Origin: Clostridium gasigenes
Lineage (GTDB): Bacteria > Bacillota > Clostridia > Clostridiales > Clostridiaceae
Direction: 5' to 3'
NCBI RefSeq assembly: GCF_900104115.1
Contig: NZ_FNJM01000001.1
Span: forward strand, 1-64,000
Length of the DNA stretch: 64,000 nucleotides
Each line of letters starts with the position of its first letter. The stretch's first letter is position 1. Below, in pieces: positions 53,900 through 62,331 of the stretch. The translations under genes were made by a program, and so were the position numbers. The notes under the pieces are model-generated. The model made no database searches, was not told where the DNA came from, and saw only the letters and a list, made by a program, of their open reading frames with translations.

Positions 53900-55747
53900 T
53901 TGGAAAAAGGATATATATTAGTAAGGCTATTTAAGGTGATGGATGCGTTACCTAAAACTAGGGGCAGTCTTAAGATTACTAATGCTGAAAATGGAAATAT
54001 AGTTTATGAAAAAGATGATGCATTTGATATTAGTGGAAGAAGTGAAATAATAGAGGTAGATACTCCAGAAAAGAGCTTATCACAACAACCATATGAAAGC
54101 GGTATAATTCCTTACGGAAGGTATAATTTAGATGTTTTATCGGATGGCTTTGTAGAGGTTATTGTGGAGGGGGTAAGTGTTTTTGAGGAAAATACATCAA
54201 TACAGAATATTGAACTAAAAGAGGAAGATAAGATTAGTGAATTTACTTCTTTACCAGAGATAATTGTTATACCAGAGCAACAACTAGTACTTAAAGAACA
54301 AAGAGACAAGCAGATAGGAACAATGGAATACCCATTTGTTTTGGATAAAGTATATATACCACAATTTATTGTAGTGCATTTAGGCTATCCAAATTCAGGT
54401 GCTGAAAATGTGACAGTAGGATTTGTTGATTACATTAAAAATGTTGCTTCAAGTGAAATTTATCCAACTTGGCCAGAAGAATCACTAAAGGCAAATATTT
54501 ATTGCCAAATATCTTTTGCACTAAATAGAATTTATACAGAATGGTATAGAAATAAAGGATATTCATTCCAGATTACAAACTCAACTGCCTATGATCAATA
54601 TTTTATAAAAGGTAGAAATATATATGAAAATATAAGTAAAATAGTTGATGAAATTTTTAGTAAATATATTATAACTATTGGAAATAAAACTCCGTTTTTT
54701 GCACAGTACTGTAATGGTACAACTGTTAAATGTGATGGATTATCACAATGGGGTTCGGTTGATTTAGCAAATGCAGGGGTAGAAGCTTTAGATATTATAA
54801 AATATTATTTTGGATATGACAAAGATTTAGTTAGAGCAACTGTTATTGAAGGAGTACCTGAGTCGTATTCAGGGGCACCCCTTAGACTTAATGATATAAA
54901 TGAAAATGTAAAAATAATTCAAAAGCAATTAAATAGAATTTCTAAAAATTTTCCGGCTATTCCTAAAATTGTTTCTGTAGAGGGTAAGTTTGATAAGCAA
55001 ACTGAAGATTCGGTTAAGACTTTTCAGAAGGTTTTTAACCTAACTCAAGATGGAATTGTTGGAAGAGCTACTTGGTATAGGATATCAGATATTTACGTTG
55101 GAGTAAAAAGATTAGCAGAGCTTAATCAAGAACCAGAGATAGATGAAGAAAATCAAAAACCAGGAGTAGAAAGGCACTATCCAGGCTATGTACTAAAGGA
55201 AAATTTAGTTGGAGAGGATATTAAATGGCTGCAAACTTATTTACAAGCAATATCAAGAGTTTATAAAAAAATTCCAAGGATAGAAGTTGATGGAGTGTTC
55301 AACAAAGGAACAAAGAATGCGGTAATAGCCTTTCAAAAGGAATTTGAATTAAATGATGATGGAAATGTTGGTGTTAATGATTGGAATAAATTAATATCAG
55401 TATATGATAGCTTAGATAGTGGGAAAAATATTAATAAATCAGATATACTATATAGTTATCCTGGATTTAACTTAGAGCTTGGGGATAAAGATGGATATGT
55501 TACTGTTTTGCAACAATATATAAATGTAATTGCAAAAAATAATTATAGGATAGATGAAATACCTGTAACTGGGGAGTTTGATAACAATACTAAGATTGCA
55601 GTTGAAAAATTACAAAAAGAATTTGGATTAAAAGTTAGTTGTATAGTTGACGAAATTACTTGGGAGAAAATATCTTCAACTTATGAAGATTTATATACTG
55701 GTAGAGAAATTAAAGAAAAAAGAAGTAAATCAAGAAAATCTAAGTAA
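53900..55747 (+). CDS. SpoIID-like protein with three peptidoglycan-binding domains
   Basis: A 615-residue protein starting at a TTG after AGGAG. Residues 1-130 are a beta-rich carboxypeptidase-regulatory-like region. Residues ~150-310 resemble SpoIID/SleC lytic transglycosylases: 'ASSEIYPTWPEESLKANIYCQISFALNRIYTEW' matches the V-x3-E-M...W-x-x-E-A-L-K-A-Q pattern with a conserved Glu, and 'GLSQWGSVDLANAGVEALDIIKYYFG' matches the SQWGA block. Three PG_binding_1 repeats follow, with 'VEGKFDKQTEDSVKTFQK', 'VDGVFNKGTKNAVIAFQK' and 'VTGEFDNNTKIAVEKLQK'. No signal peptide is seen. Cortex or spore-coat cell-wall hydrolysis is the likely role. Confidence 0.8.
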   Translation: MEKGYILVRLFKVMDALPKTRGSLKITNAENGNIVYEKDDAFDISGRSEIIEVDTPEKSLSQQPYESGIIPYGRYNLDVLSDGFVEVIVEGVSVFEENTSIQNIELKEEDKISEFTSLPEIIVIPEQQLVLKEQRDKQIGTMEYPFVLDKVYIPQFIVVHLGYPNSGAENVTVGFVDYIKNVASSEIYPTWPEESLKANIYCQISFALNRIYTEWYRNKGYSFQITNSTAYDQYFIKGRNIYENISKIVDEIFSKYIITIGNKTPFFAQYCNGTTVKCDGLSQWGSVDLANAGVEALDIIKYYFGYDKDLVRATVIEGVPESYSGAPLRLNDINENVKIIQKQLNRISKNFPAIPKIVSVEGKFDKQTEDSVKTFQKVFNLTQDGIVGRATWYRISDIYVGVKRLAELNQEPEIDEENQKPGVERHYPGYVLKENLVGEDIKWLQTYLQAISRVYKKIPRIEVDGVFNKGTKNAVIAFQKEFELNDDGNVGVNDWNKLISVYDSLDSGKNINKSDILYSYPGFNLELGDKDGYVTVLQQYINVIAKNNYRIDEIPVTGEFDNNTKIAVEKLQKEFGLKVSCIVDEITWEKISSTYEDLYTGREIKEKRSKSRKSK

Positions 55748-55813
55748 ATAGGGATGCGATATTTTTATTATATTGAAATTCCCTTTTTCTTATATATATA
55801 TTTATTATTACTA

Positions 55814-55841
55814 AAAAGGAGCTCTTAGTGGAGCTCCTTTT
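55814..55841 (+). terminator. Terminator after the SpoIID-like gene
   Basis: AAAAGGAGCTC and its exact complement flank a six-base loop and end in TTTT. Confidence 0.85.
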
Positions 55842-55895
55842 GCATTTTTAAAATAGTTATTATTTGAGAAAATTTGAGTATTTACCAAAATTTAC

Positions 55896-55924
55896 TTGAA
55901 CTCCATCTGTGTCTAATGTATAAT
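55896..55924 (+). promoter_or_regulatory. Promoter of the GntR/ABC module
   Basis: TTGAAC (55896-55901) and TATAAT (55919-55924) are exactly 17 bp apart, 30 bases before the GntR start. Confidence 0.75.
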
Positions 55925-55953
55925 CACAGTAATAGCATGTTGGAGGTGATAGT

Positions 55954-56325
55954 TTGAATGTAATAATTTCTTCGCTTTCCCAGACTCCTATATACAAGCA
56001 GATTACTAACCAAATTAAAGAACAAATTTTTAAGGGTATTATAAAAGGAGAAGAGCAACTTCCATCTATTAGAGTTATGTCAAAGGATTTAAGAGTTGGA
56101 ATAGTAACAGTTAAACGGGCTTATGAAGAGTTAGAAAAACAAAATCTTGTTATAACAATTCCAGGTAGGGGTTGCTTTGTAAATCAAATTGATTTAGATA
56201 AAACAAAAGAACTTCATCTAATTGAGTTAAAAAAGAAATTAGATGAAATCAAAGATTTTGCTGATAACTCTAATATTGAAAAAATAGAAATTACAAAAAT
56301 TATTAATGATATCTATGGAGGTTAA
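55954..56325 (+). CDS. YtrA-subfamily GntR regulator
   Basis: At 123 residues it is the small GntR type. The winged helix has 'TPIYKQITNQIKEQIFKGIIKGEEQLPSIRVMSKDLRVGIVTVKRAYEELEKQNLVITIPGRGCFV', followed by a short helical dimerisation tail. YtrA proteins repress the ABC operon they lead, usually in response to cell-wall-active peptides. The start is TTG after GGAGGTG. It overlaps no gene, and its stop is four bases before the ATPase start. Confidence 0.88.
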   Translation: MNVIISSLSQTPIYKQITNQIKEQIFKGIIKGEEQLPSIRVMSKDLRVGIVTVKRAYEELEKQNLVITIPGRGCFVNQIDLDKTKELHLIELKKKLDEIKDFADNSNIEKIEITKIINDIYGG

Positions 56326-56329
56326 TATT

Positions 56330-57187
56330 ATGAGAAATGCTTTAGAAATTAAAAATCTTTGTGTAAAAAATGGAGATTTTGAATTAAAATCTATAAATTT
56401 AACTATACATAAAGGAAGTGTTATGGGGCTTATAGGAAGAAATGGTGTTGGAAAAACAACATTAATTAAATCAATAGTAAATCAACTTCAACATTCAAGT
56501 GGAGAAGTATTATTTGATGGATTAAGGATGTATGGTAATGATGAAAAAGTTAAATCGAAAATTGGAGTAGTTTTTGATGATCTAATATATACCATTGTTA
56601 AGCCTAAGCACATTGTAAAAATGATAGCTCCATTTTATGATGAATTTGATATTAATAAATATAACTTATTAATGGATAAGTTTGAATTGAATCCAAATAA
56701 AAACTTAACCAAATATTCAAAAGGCATGAAAACTAAATTTAATGTAATTATGGCACTTTGTCATAATCCAGATTTAATAATTCTTGATGAACCAACTGCA
56801 GGTCTTGACCCTATTTCTAGAGCCGAAATTATTGATTTTTTTCTTGAAATTATGCAAGACGAAAATAAAGCTATTCTTTTCTCAACACATATTTTAAGCG
56901 ATTTAGAAAAAATTGCTGATTATATAACACTAATGGATAAAGGAGAAATTGTTTTTTCAATGGATAAAGAAACATTAATAGAAAAATACTCTATAATTCA
57001 AGTGGATAAATCAGCAATTTCTGATGAACTAAAAAGAAATATAAAAGGCTTAAAAGAAAATATTTTTGGATACCAAGGCTTGGTTGAAGATAGAGAACCT
57101 TTTAAAAATATACCTGGTGTAAAATTTGCCCATGTTAGTATTGAAGATGTAATGATTCTTAGAGGGGGACTGAATAAGGATGCTTAA
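56330..57187 (+). CDS. ABC transporter ATPase of a YtrA-type module
   Basis: A 285-residue ATPase with Walker A 'GRNGVGKTT', signature 'YSKGMKTKF' (SKGMK in place of SGGQ, as is common in this subgroup), Walker B 'LIILDEPTAGLDP' and H-loop 'ILFSTHILSD'. GGAGG lies before the ATG at 56330. It overlaps the first permease by eight bases. Bacitracin or lantibiotic stress response is a likely context. Confidence 0.9.
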   Translation: MRNALEIKNLCVKNGDFELKSINLTIHKGSVMGLIGRNGVGKTTLIKSIVNQLQHSSGEVLFDGLRMYGNDEKVKSKIGVVFDDLIYTIVKPKHIVKMIAPFYDEFDINKYNLLMDKFELNPNKNLTKYSKGMKTKFNVIMALCHNPDLIILDEPTAGLDPISRAEIIDFFLEIMQDENKAILFSTHILSDLEKIADYITLMDKGEIVFSMDKETLIEKYSIIQVDKSAISDELKRNIKGLKENIFGYQGLVEDREPFKNIPGVKFAHVSIEDVMILRGGLNKDA

Positions 57188-57905
57188 AAAAATAAGAAGT
57201 TTTCAAAGGGTCTTTTTCTTTCAAAATAATTTTGATCCAACTAAATCATCAAAACATGTAGGGAAAATATTTTTTATGTTTATCTTTTTTAGTATTGCTT
57301 ATAATATTATTGTCGGAGGAGATGCTAACGTAATTGCTATTGGAATTATGCCTATAGGATTTGTTTACCAAAGTGTAAACAAAAAGATAAAACTTTGGGA
57401 GTTGTTACCGGTATCTAATAAATTTGCTATTTATAATATATTTTTTAGTTTTTACCATTTCATTTTTATTGTAGTTATGATAGTAAGTGGATTTGCCGTT
57501 GTTTCATTTATAGTTATGTGGTTATTTTCACGTGGGAATTCAAACCTTTTATTAAATAATTGGAATTGGTTTTTAGCAGATATTAAAGGGTTTTTTATAT
57601 GTGGGGGTATAATTAGTATTCTGTTTTTCTTTAGTATAGGTAATATATGTATTGCTATATGCTTTATTAAAGATATAAAATATAGGATTGGTTCACTTAT
57701 TACTATTTTTGTTTTATTCTTCGTATCTGCTTATGTATTTAAGTTAATCTATAATATAAAATTATCTAGTGCATTAGCTAATATAGAGAATATAAATTTT
57801 AAATATATACTTCTAGGTATTTCTTCAATACTATTTATAATCTCTTTATTTGGAGGGATTAAAATAGCATTAAATCTTCATAAAAAAATAGTTATTAATG
57901 AATAA
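57180..57905 (+). CDS. ABC-2 type permease, small
   Basis: A 241-residue protein with about six hydrophobic segments. A short conserved stretch 'KLWELLPVSNKFAIYNIFF' near residues 71-89 recurs in the next gene as 'KHFELLPVSKRFYICNIFL', so the two are paralogues. It is coupled to the ATPase by overlap. The precise transport substrate is not predictable. Confidence 0.75.
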   Translation: MLKKIRSFQRVFFFQNNFDPTKSSKHVGKIFFMFIFFSIAYNIIVGGDANVIAIGIMPIGFVYQSVNKKIKLWELLPVSNKFAIYNIFFSFYHFIFIVVMIVSGFAVVSFIVMWLFSRGNSNLLLNNWNWFLADIKGFFICGGIISILFFFSIGNICIAICFIKDIKYRIGSLITIFVLFFVSAYVFKLIYNIKLSSALANIENINFKYILLGISSILFIISLFGGIKIALNLHKKIVINE

Positions 57906-57914
57906 GGAGGATTT

Positions 57915-58661
57915 ATGATTAAGAAAATAATAGCATTTCAAAGAATTCTTTTTAAAAGTTTAATTACAAATTTGAATACAAAATATAATTTTTTATTGTT
58001 TTTAGAAATTTTTATTTTCAATATAGTAATTCTAAATATCCCAGACTTGGGTGGAGTTTTAAATAATATTCCATTACTAATTTTTTCATTACTTGCATTA
58101 CACATTACTTTTAGTAGCAAAGTAAAACATTTTGAGCTTTTACCTGTATCTAAAAGATTTTATATATGTAATATATTTTTATATTGCATTTTGTTAAATA
58201 TTTTTATTAACGTAATTATTATTTTTGTTATGTTTTCTTTAATAGGATTATTTCTAATTATTAATTTTGTTTTTTCAATAGGAATTATTACTGGTGGGGA
58301 TGATAATTTTAGTTTAATACAAGCATTTACTCAAAATTGGAAAGAGGAGTTATTTAGTAAACTATCCCATTTAATATTTATAGCCTTTGGTACTAGTTTT
58401 GTTTTTATAAAATCAAAAGTAATAAAATTATTATCTATATTACTAACTTGTGGAACATATATAATATTACTTTTATTTGTAGATAGAAATTTGCTATTTG
58501 TTAATGGAAATATTGCACAAGATTTCTTTGGGAAATTTTCAGCATATCAACAAGCAGATACAATATTAATAATCACAGTAATATTAACGCCAATTATTTT
58601 TATATGTTCATATAGAATATGCAATTTTTTCTATGGACAGAAATTTAAAATTAGAAACTAG
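57915..58661 (+). CDS. ABC-2 type permease, small, paralogue of the previous
   Basis: A 248-residue protein with about six hydrophobic segments and the shared 'ELLPVSKRFYICNIFL' stretch. AAGGAGG precedes the ATG, nine bases after the previous stop. With the previous gene it should form a heterodimeric membrane part for the ATPase. It ends the operon at a strong terminator. Confidence 0.75.
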   Translation: MIKKIIAFQRILFKSLITNLNTKYNFLLFLEIFIFNIVILNIPDLGGVLNNIPLLIFSLLALHITFSSKVKHFELLPVSKRFYICNIFLYCILLNIFINVIIIFVMFSLIGLFLIINFVFSIGIITGGDDNFSLIQAFTQNWKEELFSKLSHLIFIAFGTSFVFIKSKVIKLLSILLTCGTYIILLLFVDRNLLFVNGNIAQDFFGKFSAYQQADTILIITVILTPIIFICSYRICNFFYGQKFKIRN

Positions 58662-58679
58662 AAAAATATAAGAAATCTA

Positions 58680-58720
58680 ATTCACTACAGTACTTTTAGG
58701 TACTGTAGTGAATTTTTTTT
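58680..58720 (+). terminator. Terminator of the GntR/ABC module
   Basis: ATTCACTACAGTAC and its exact complement (14 bp) flank TTTTAG and are followed by eight T. Confidence 0.95.
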
Positions 58721-58918
58721 GAATTTATAATGGATTTAGGAATTTCTAAGTAGTAAGGTAGATTGACTAATACCAGTTTCTAAGTAAACTAAATCGGTAC
58801 TATTTTTTATTTAGTGGATATATTAATTAATATAGATAATTAATATATTAAAGATAGTTAGGGTAACTAAGGCATATAACAATAAATATGAAGTACAAGA
58901 GAGAAAGGATGATTTAAA

Positions 58919-60073
58919 GTGGATATACTAAAGGAAACAGGGGAATTAGGCGACTATATAATTGCACTAAGAAGAGAATTTCATAAACATCCTGAGCTTG
59001 CACTAGAGGAATATGAAACGTCAAAAAAAATAAAAGAGGAATTAGACAAAATAGGAGTGACATATGTAGAATGTGGAAAAACAGGGGTAATTGCAACGGT
59101 AGGTAAAGGTACAGGTAGAACTATTGCATTGAGAGCAGATATGGATGCTTTAAAAATAGAAGAAAATACGGGCGTAGATTATACTTCTGAAAACTTAGGG
59201 GTAATGCATGCTTGTGGTCATGATTCACATATGGCATCACTTATTGGAGCTACAATTATTTTGAAAAAATATGAAGATGAATTGCCAGGAAAAATTATTA
59301 TAATATTTCAGCCTGCAGAAGAAAATTCTAGTGGGGCAAAGCTTATAGTTGAGTCTGGACATTTAGATAAAGTAGATGAGATATTTGGGCTACATGTTTT
59401 TGGTGATATTGAATGTGGCAAGATTTCTATACAAAAAGGTAATAGAATGGCAGCATCACAGAAGTTTAAAATATTTATTAAGGGAAAATCGGGACATGCA
59501 GGTAAGCCTCATCAATGTGTTGATGCGACTTTGGTATGTGCAGCAACTGTTATGGGAATCCAAGCTATTGTAAGCAGAGAAATTGATCCTATAGATCCAG
59601 CAGTAGTAACTATTGGGCATATGGTATCTGGAGCTTCTCATAATATTATTTCTGGGGAGGCACTTATTGAAGGAACTGTTAGAATGTTTTCGGATGAAAA
59701 TGCAAAGAAAATAGAAACTTCTATAAAAAGAATTGCATATAGCACAGCAATTGCACATGGAGCAGTTGCTATAATTGAATATAATATTTCTTCACACCCC
59801 GTGGTGTTTAATGATGAGGCAGCAGTTAAAACGGCATTAGAAGGAGCTAGAAAGATATTTGATAAAGAAAATATAGTGTGTATTCCAAAAATGATGCTTG
59901 GGGAAGATTTTTCAATATATCAAAAGAAAATACCAGGAGTTTTTGTATTTGTAGGTGGGGGAAACTCAAAGATAGGAAGGGATTTTCCAAATCACAATGA
60001 AAGATTTAATATAGATGAAAGGGCAGTTTTAATAAGCACTAAGCTATATTTAGCTTATGCATTAGAAGCCTAA
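58919..60073 (+). CDS. M20-family amidohydrolase
   Basis: A 384-residue M20D-type enzyme of the N-acyl-amino-acid amidohydrolase / hippurate hydrolase group. The metal and catalytic residues are visible: 'RREFHKHPEL', 'RADMDAL', C99 and H101 in 'HACGHDSH', E134-E135 in 'QPAEE' and H159 in 'FGLHVFG'. The dimerisation lid starts near 'KGKSGHAGKPHQ'. The start is a GTG after GAAAGGATG. It is a single-gene unit with its own terminator. Substrate (N-acetyl amino acid, aminobenzoyl- or hippuryl-type amide) is not predictable. Confidence 0.9.
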   Translation: MDILKETGELGDYIIALRREFHKHPELALEEYETSKKIKEELDKIGVTYVECGKTGVIATVGKGTGRTIALRADMDALKIEENTGVDYTSENLGVMHACGHDSHMASLIGATIILKKYEDELPGKIIIIFQPAEENSSGAKLIVESGHLDKVDEIFGLHVFGDIECGKISIQKGNRMAASQKFKIFIKGKSGHAGKPHQCVDATLVCAATVMGIQAIVSREIDPIDPAVVTIGHMVSGASHNIISGEALIEGTVRMFSDENAKKIETSIKRIAYSTAIAHGAVAIIEYNISSHPVVFNDEAAVKTALEGARKIFDKENIVCIPKMMLGEDFSIYQKKIPGVFVFVGGGNSKIGRDFPNHNERFNIDERAVLISTKLYLAYALEA

Positions 60074-60106
60074 GTTACAATGAGGAAAAATATAATTATA
60101 GAATTT

Positions 60107-60138
60107 AACACAGTACAAAAAATACTGTGTTGTATTTT
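60107..60138 (+). terminator. Terminator after the amidohydrolase gene
   Basis: AACACAGTA and its complement TACTGTGTT flank a seven-base loop and are followed by GTATTTTTTT. Confidence 0.85.
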
Positions 60139-60183
60139 TTTATTTACCTGAAAGTTAAGTATTTAGCTAAAAAATAAATAAGT

Positions 60184-60255
60184 ATTACCTTTACATTTTT
60201 GAAATATACTATGCTTTAATTAAATCGATAATGTTGCAATAAATGTAAAGGTAAT
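60184..60255. repeat. 15-bp perfect inverted repeat with 42-bp spacer
   Basis: ATTACCTTTACATTT (60184-60198) and its exact complement (60241-60255) flank 42 bases, in the 295-bp gap before the U32 gene. It could be a paired operator or a 5' structural element; the rest of the gap shows nothing else. Confidence 0.85.
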
Positions 60256-60368
60256 TTATGATATTTATAGAATGGGTATTTAATAGTTGGCATGCATTAT
60301 TATAGGAATATGATATAATTGAGCAAAGATTTAAATTATAAAAATACAAATAAAAGAGGTAACATAAG

Positions 60369-62294
60369 ATGAGTAGATATTTTAATGATCAAGAAGTTGA
60401 GTTATTAGCCCCTGTTGGGAATTTTGAAATTTTCAAATCTGTAATAAATAGTGGCGCTGATGCAGTTTATTTAGGGGGTAAAATATTTAACATGCGTATG
60501 CATAGAAAAGATTTTAACTTTACTAATTTTGAGCTAGAGGAAGCAATACAAATAGCACATTCTTTAGGGAAAAAAGTATATATAACAGTAAATAATTTAT
60601 TAAGTTCAGATGATTTATTACAGGCTGAAGAGTATTTTAGATATTTAGATAGAATACAACCAGATGCTCTAATAGTACAGGATATGAGTGTAATAAAGTT
60701 AATTAAAGATTTAGGGTTGAATTTAAATGTACATTCATCTGTAATGATGAATGTACATAATTTTGATACTATAGAAAAATTACAAAAACTTGGAGTTACA
60801 AGGGTAGTTATGCCAAGGGAATTAGATTTAAATACAGTAAAACAACTATCTAGTAAAACAGATATGGAATTTGAATATTTTGTTCATGGAGATATGTGTG
60901 TGGCTCATGGAGCTCAATGTATGTATAGTGGAATGTTATTTGGGAAAAGCGGTAGTAGAGGCTTGTGTATGAAGCCTTGTCGTTGGTCTTATAAAATAAA
61001 TAAAGGTGGAGAAGAGTATAATACAAGTTTCCCTATGGCAGTAAAAGATATGTATATGTATGAAAATATTCCAGAATTAATTGAAGCTGGAATTGTATCT
61101 TTTAAAATTGAAGGAAGAATGAGAGATACAGATTATCTTGTAGATTTAGTGAATTCTTATAGTGATTCTATTGATAGATATATAGAAGATCCTATTAATT
61201 ATGATAGAAAGAAAGATTCTATAAAACTGTATGAAAGTAGAAAAAGAGATTTCTCAACTGCATATGCTTTTGGAAATCCTGGTCTTTTAAATATAAATGA
61301 GCGTTATGAAGGTACAGGTAAGCTTTATAGTACTGGGAAGGTATTTAGTAGCCCTATGGACGAATTTGAAATAAAAGAAGAAAGAGTAGAACATGTTAAG
61401 GCTATTCTAGAAACCCATAATAAAATTAATAATAAGGCAGAACTTAGTGTAAAAGTAAACTCCTATGAATCAGCTATGGTAGCAATAGAAGAGGGAGTGG
61501 ACAAGGTATATTTATCAGGAGAGGTATTTAAACCAAACCTTCCATTTAATAAAAAGGAAATAATAGATATAGCTAAAAATAAGAAAAATTCTAAAGTATA
61601 CTTAGGTATGCCAAGAATGATGTCTGAAGGAGATCTTTCAAAGTATAATCATTTACTAAGAAATAATAAATTAGGAATAGATGGTCTATTAGTTACAAGT
61701 CTAGGTAATATAAGCAAATTTGATGATTTAGGATTAGAACTTATTGGAGATTATTCATTAAATATATATAATCGAATTTCAGCAGATTTCTATAAAAATC
61801 AAGGTTTAAGTTTAGCCGCAATATCCTGTGAATCACCAGTTAAGAACACAAAGGATATATTAATAGGATCATCATTACCTTTAGAAATAATAGTACATGG
61901 TTCACCAGTTGTAATGTATATGAGTCATGATATATATGAAAATACTAAAGTGTTAGAGAAAACTAAAAATGTAGAGAGAAAATATATGGATAAAGATGTT
62001 TTATTATTAGTAGACGATAAAGGCAATGAACATCCTATATATATAGATAATGCAGGGAAAAATCACATGTTATTATCTAAAGAACTATGTTATATGCCAA
62101 TACTTAAAGAATTAAGTGAACTTGGAGCTAAATGTTTTAGAATAGAGGCTTGTAATTATGATAATGATACATTAAGAAAGATTATAAAATCCTATAAAAA
62201 AGCAATAGATAATTTAGAACTTTGTAAGGAAATATTTAATGAATTTGATTATAATTGTTCAGGGTTTACATTAGGGGCAATGCAGTTTGATTAA
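60369..62294 (+). CDS. U32 peptidase-family protein, two-domain
   Basis: A 641-residue protein. The N-terminal TIM-barrel-like domain has 'VELLAPVGNFEIFKSVINSGADAVYLGG' and the U32 signature E-Y-F-V-H-G-D-M-C, followed by further cysteines in 'GLCMKPCRWSY' that bind an iron-sulfur cluster in characterised relatives. A second barrel-like half starts near 'KAELSVKVNSYESAMVAIEEGVDKVYLSG'. U32 proteins include RNA hydroxylases (RlhA) and enzymes of ubiquinone hydroxylation, so true protease activity is doubtful. It precedes the aminotransferase by 37 bases. Confidence 0.85.
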   Translation: MSRYFNDQEVELLAPVGNFEIFKSVINSGADAVYLGGKIFNMRMHRKDFNFTNFELEEAIQIAHSLGKKVYITVNNLLSSDDLLQAEEYFRYLDRIQPDALIVQDMSVIKLIKDLGLNLNVHSSVMMNVHNFDTIEKLQKLGVTRVVMPRELDLNTVKQLSSKTDMEFEYFVHGDMCVAHGAQCMYSGMLFGKSGSRGLCMKPCRWSYKINKGGEEYNTSFPMAVKDMYMYENIPELIEAGIVSFKIEGRMRDTDYLVDLVNSYSDSIDRYIEDPINYDRKKDSIKLYESRKRDFSTAYAFGNPGLLNINERYEGTGKLYSTGKVFSSPMDEFEIKEERVEHVKAILETHNKINNKAELSVKVNSYESAMVAIEEGVDKVYLSGEVFKPNLPFNKKEIIDIAKNKKNSKVYLGMPRMMSEGDLSKYNHLLRNNKLGIDGLLVTSLGNISKFDDLGLELIGDYSLNIYNRISADFYKNQGLSLAAISCESPVKNTKDILIGSSLPLEIIVHGSPVVMYMSHDIYENTKVLEKTKNVERKYMDKDVLLLVDDKGNEHPIYIDNAGKNHMLLSKELCYMPILKELSELGAKCFRIEACNYDNDTLRKIIKSYKKAIDNLELCKEIFNEFDYNCSGFTLGAMQFD

Positions 62295-62331
62295 GGTTGG
62301 CAAAAGGAAATAACTAAGGAGGAAGAGGATT

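Noticed and set aside
60369-62294. Collagenase-type virulence protease
   Set aside because: U32 proteins are often named collagenases, but characterised members are iron-sulfur hydroxylase-type enzymes; nothing here shows protease activity.
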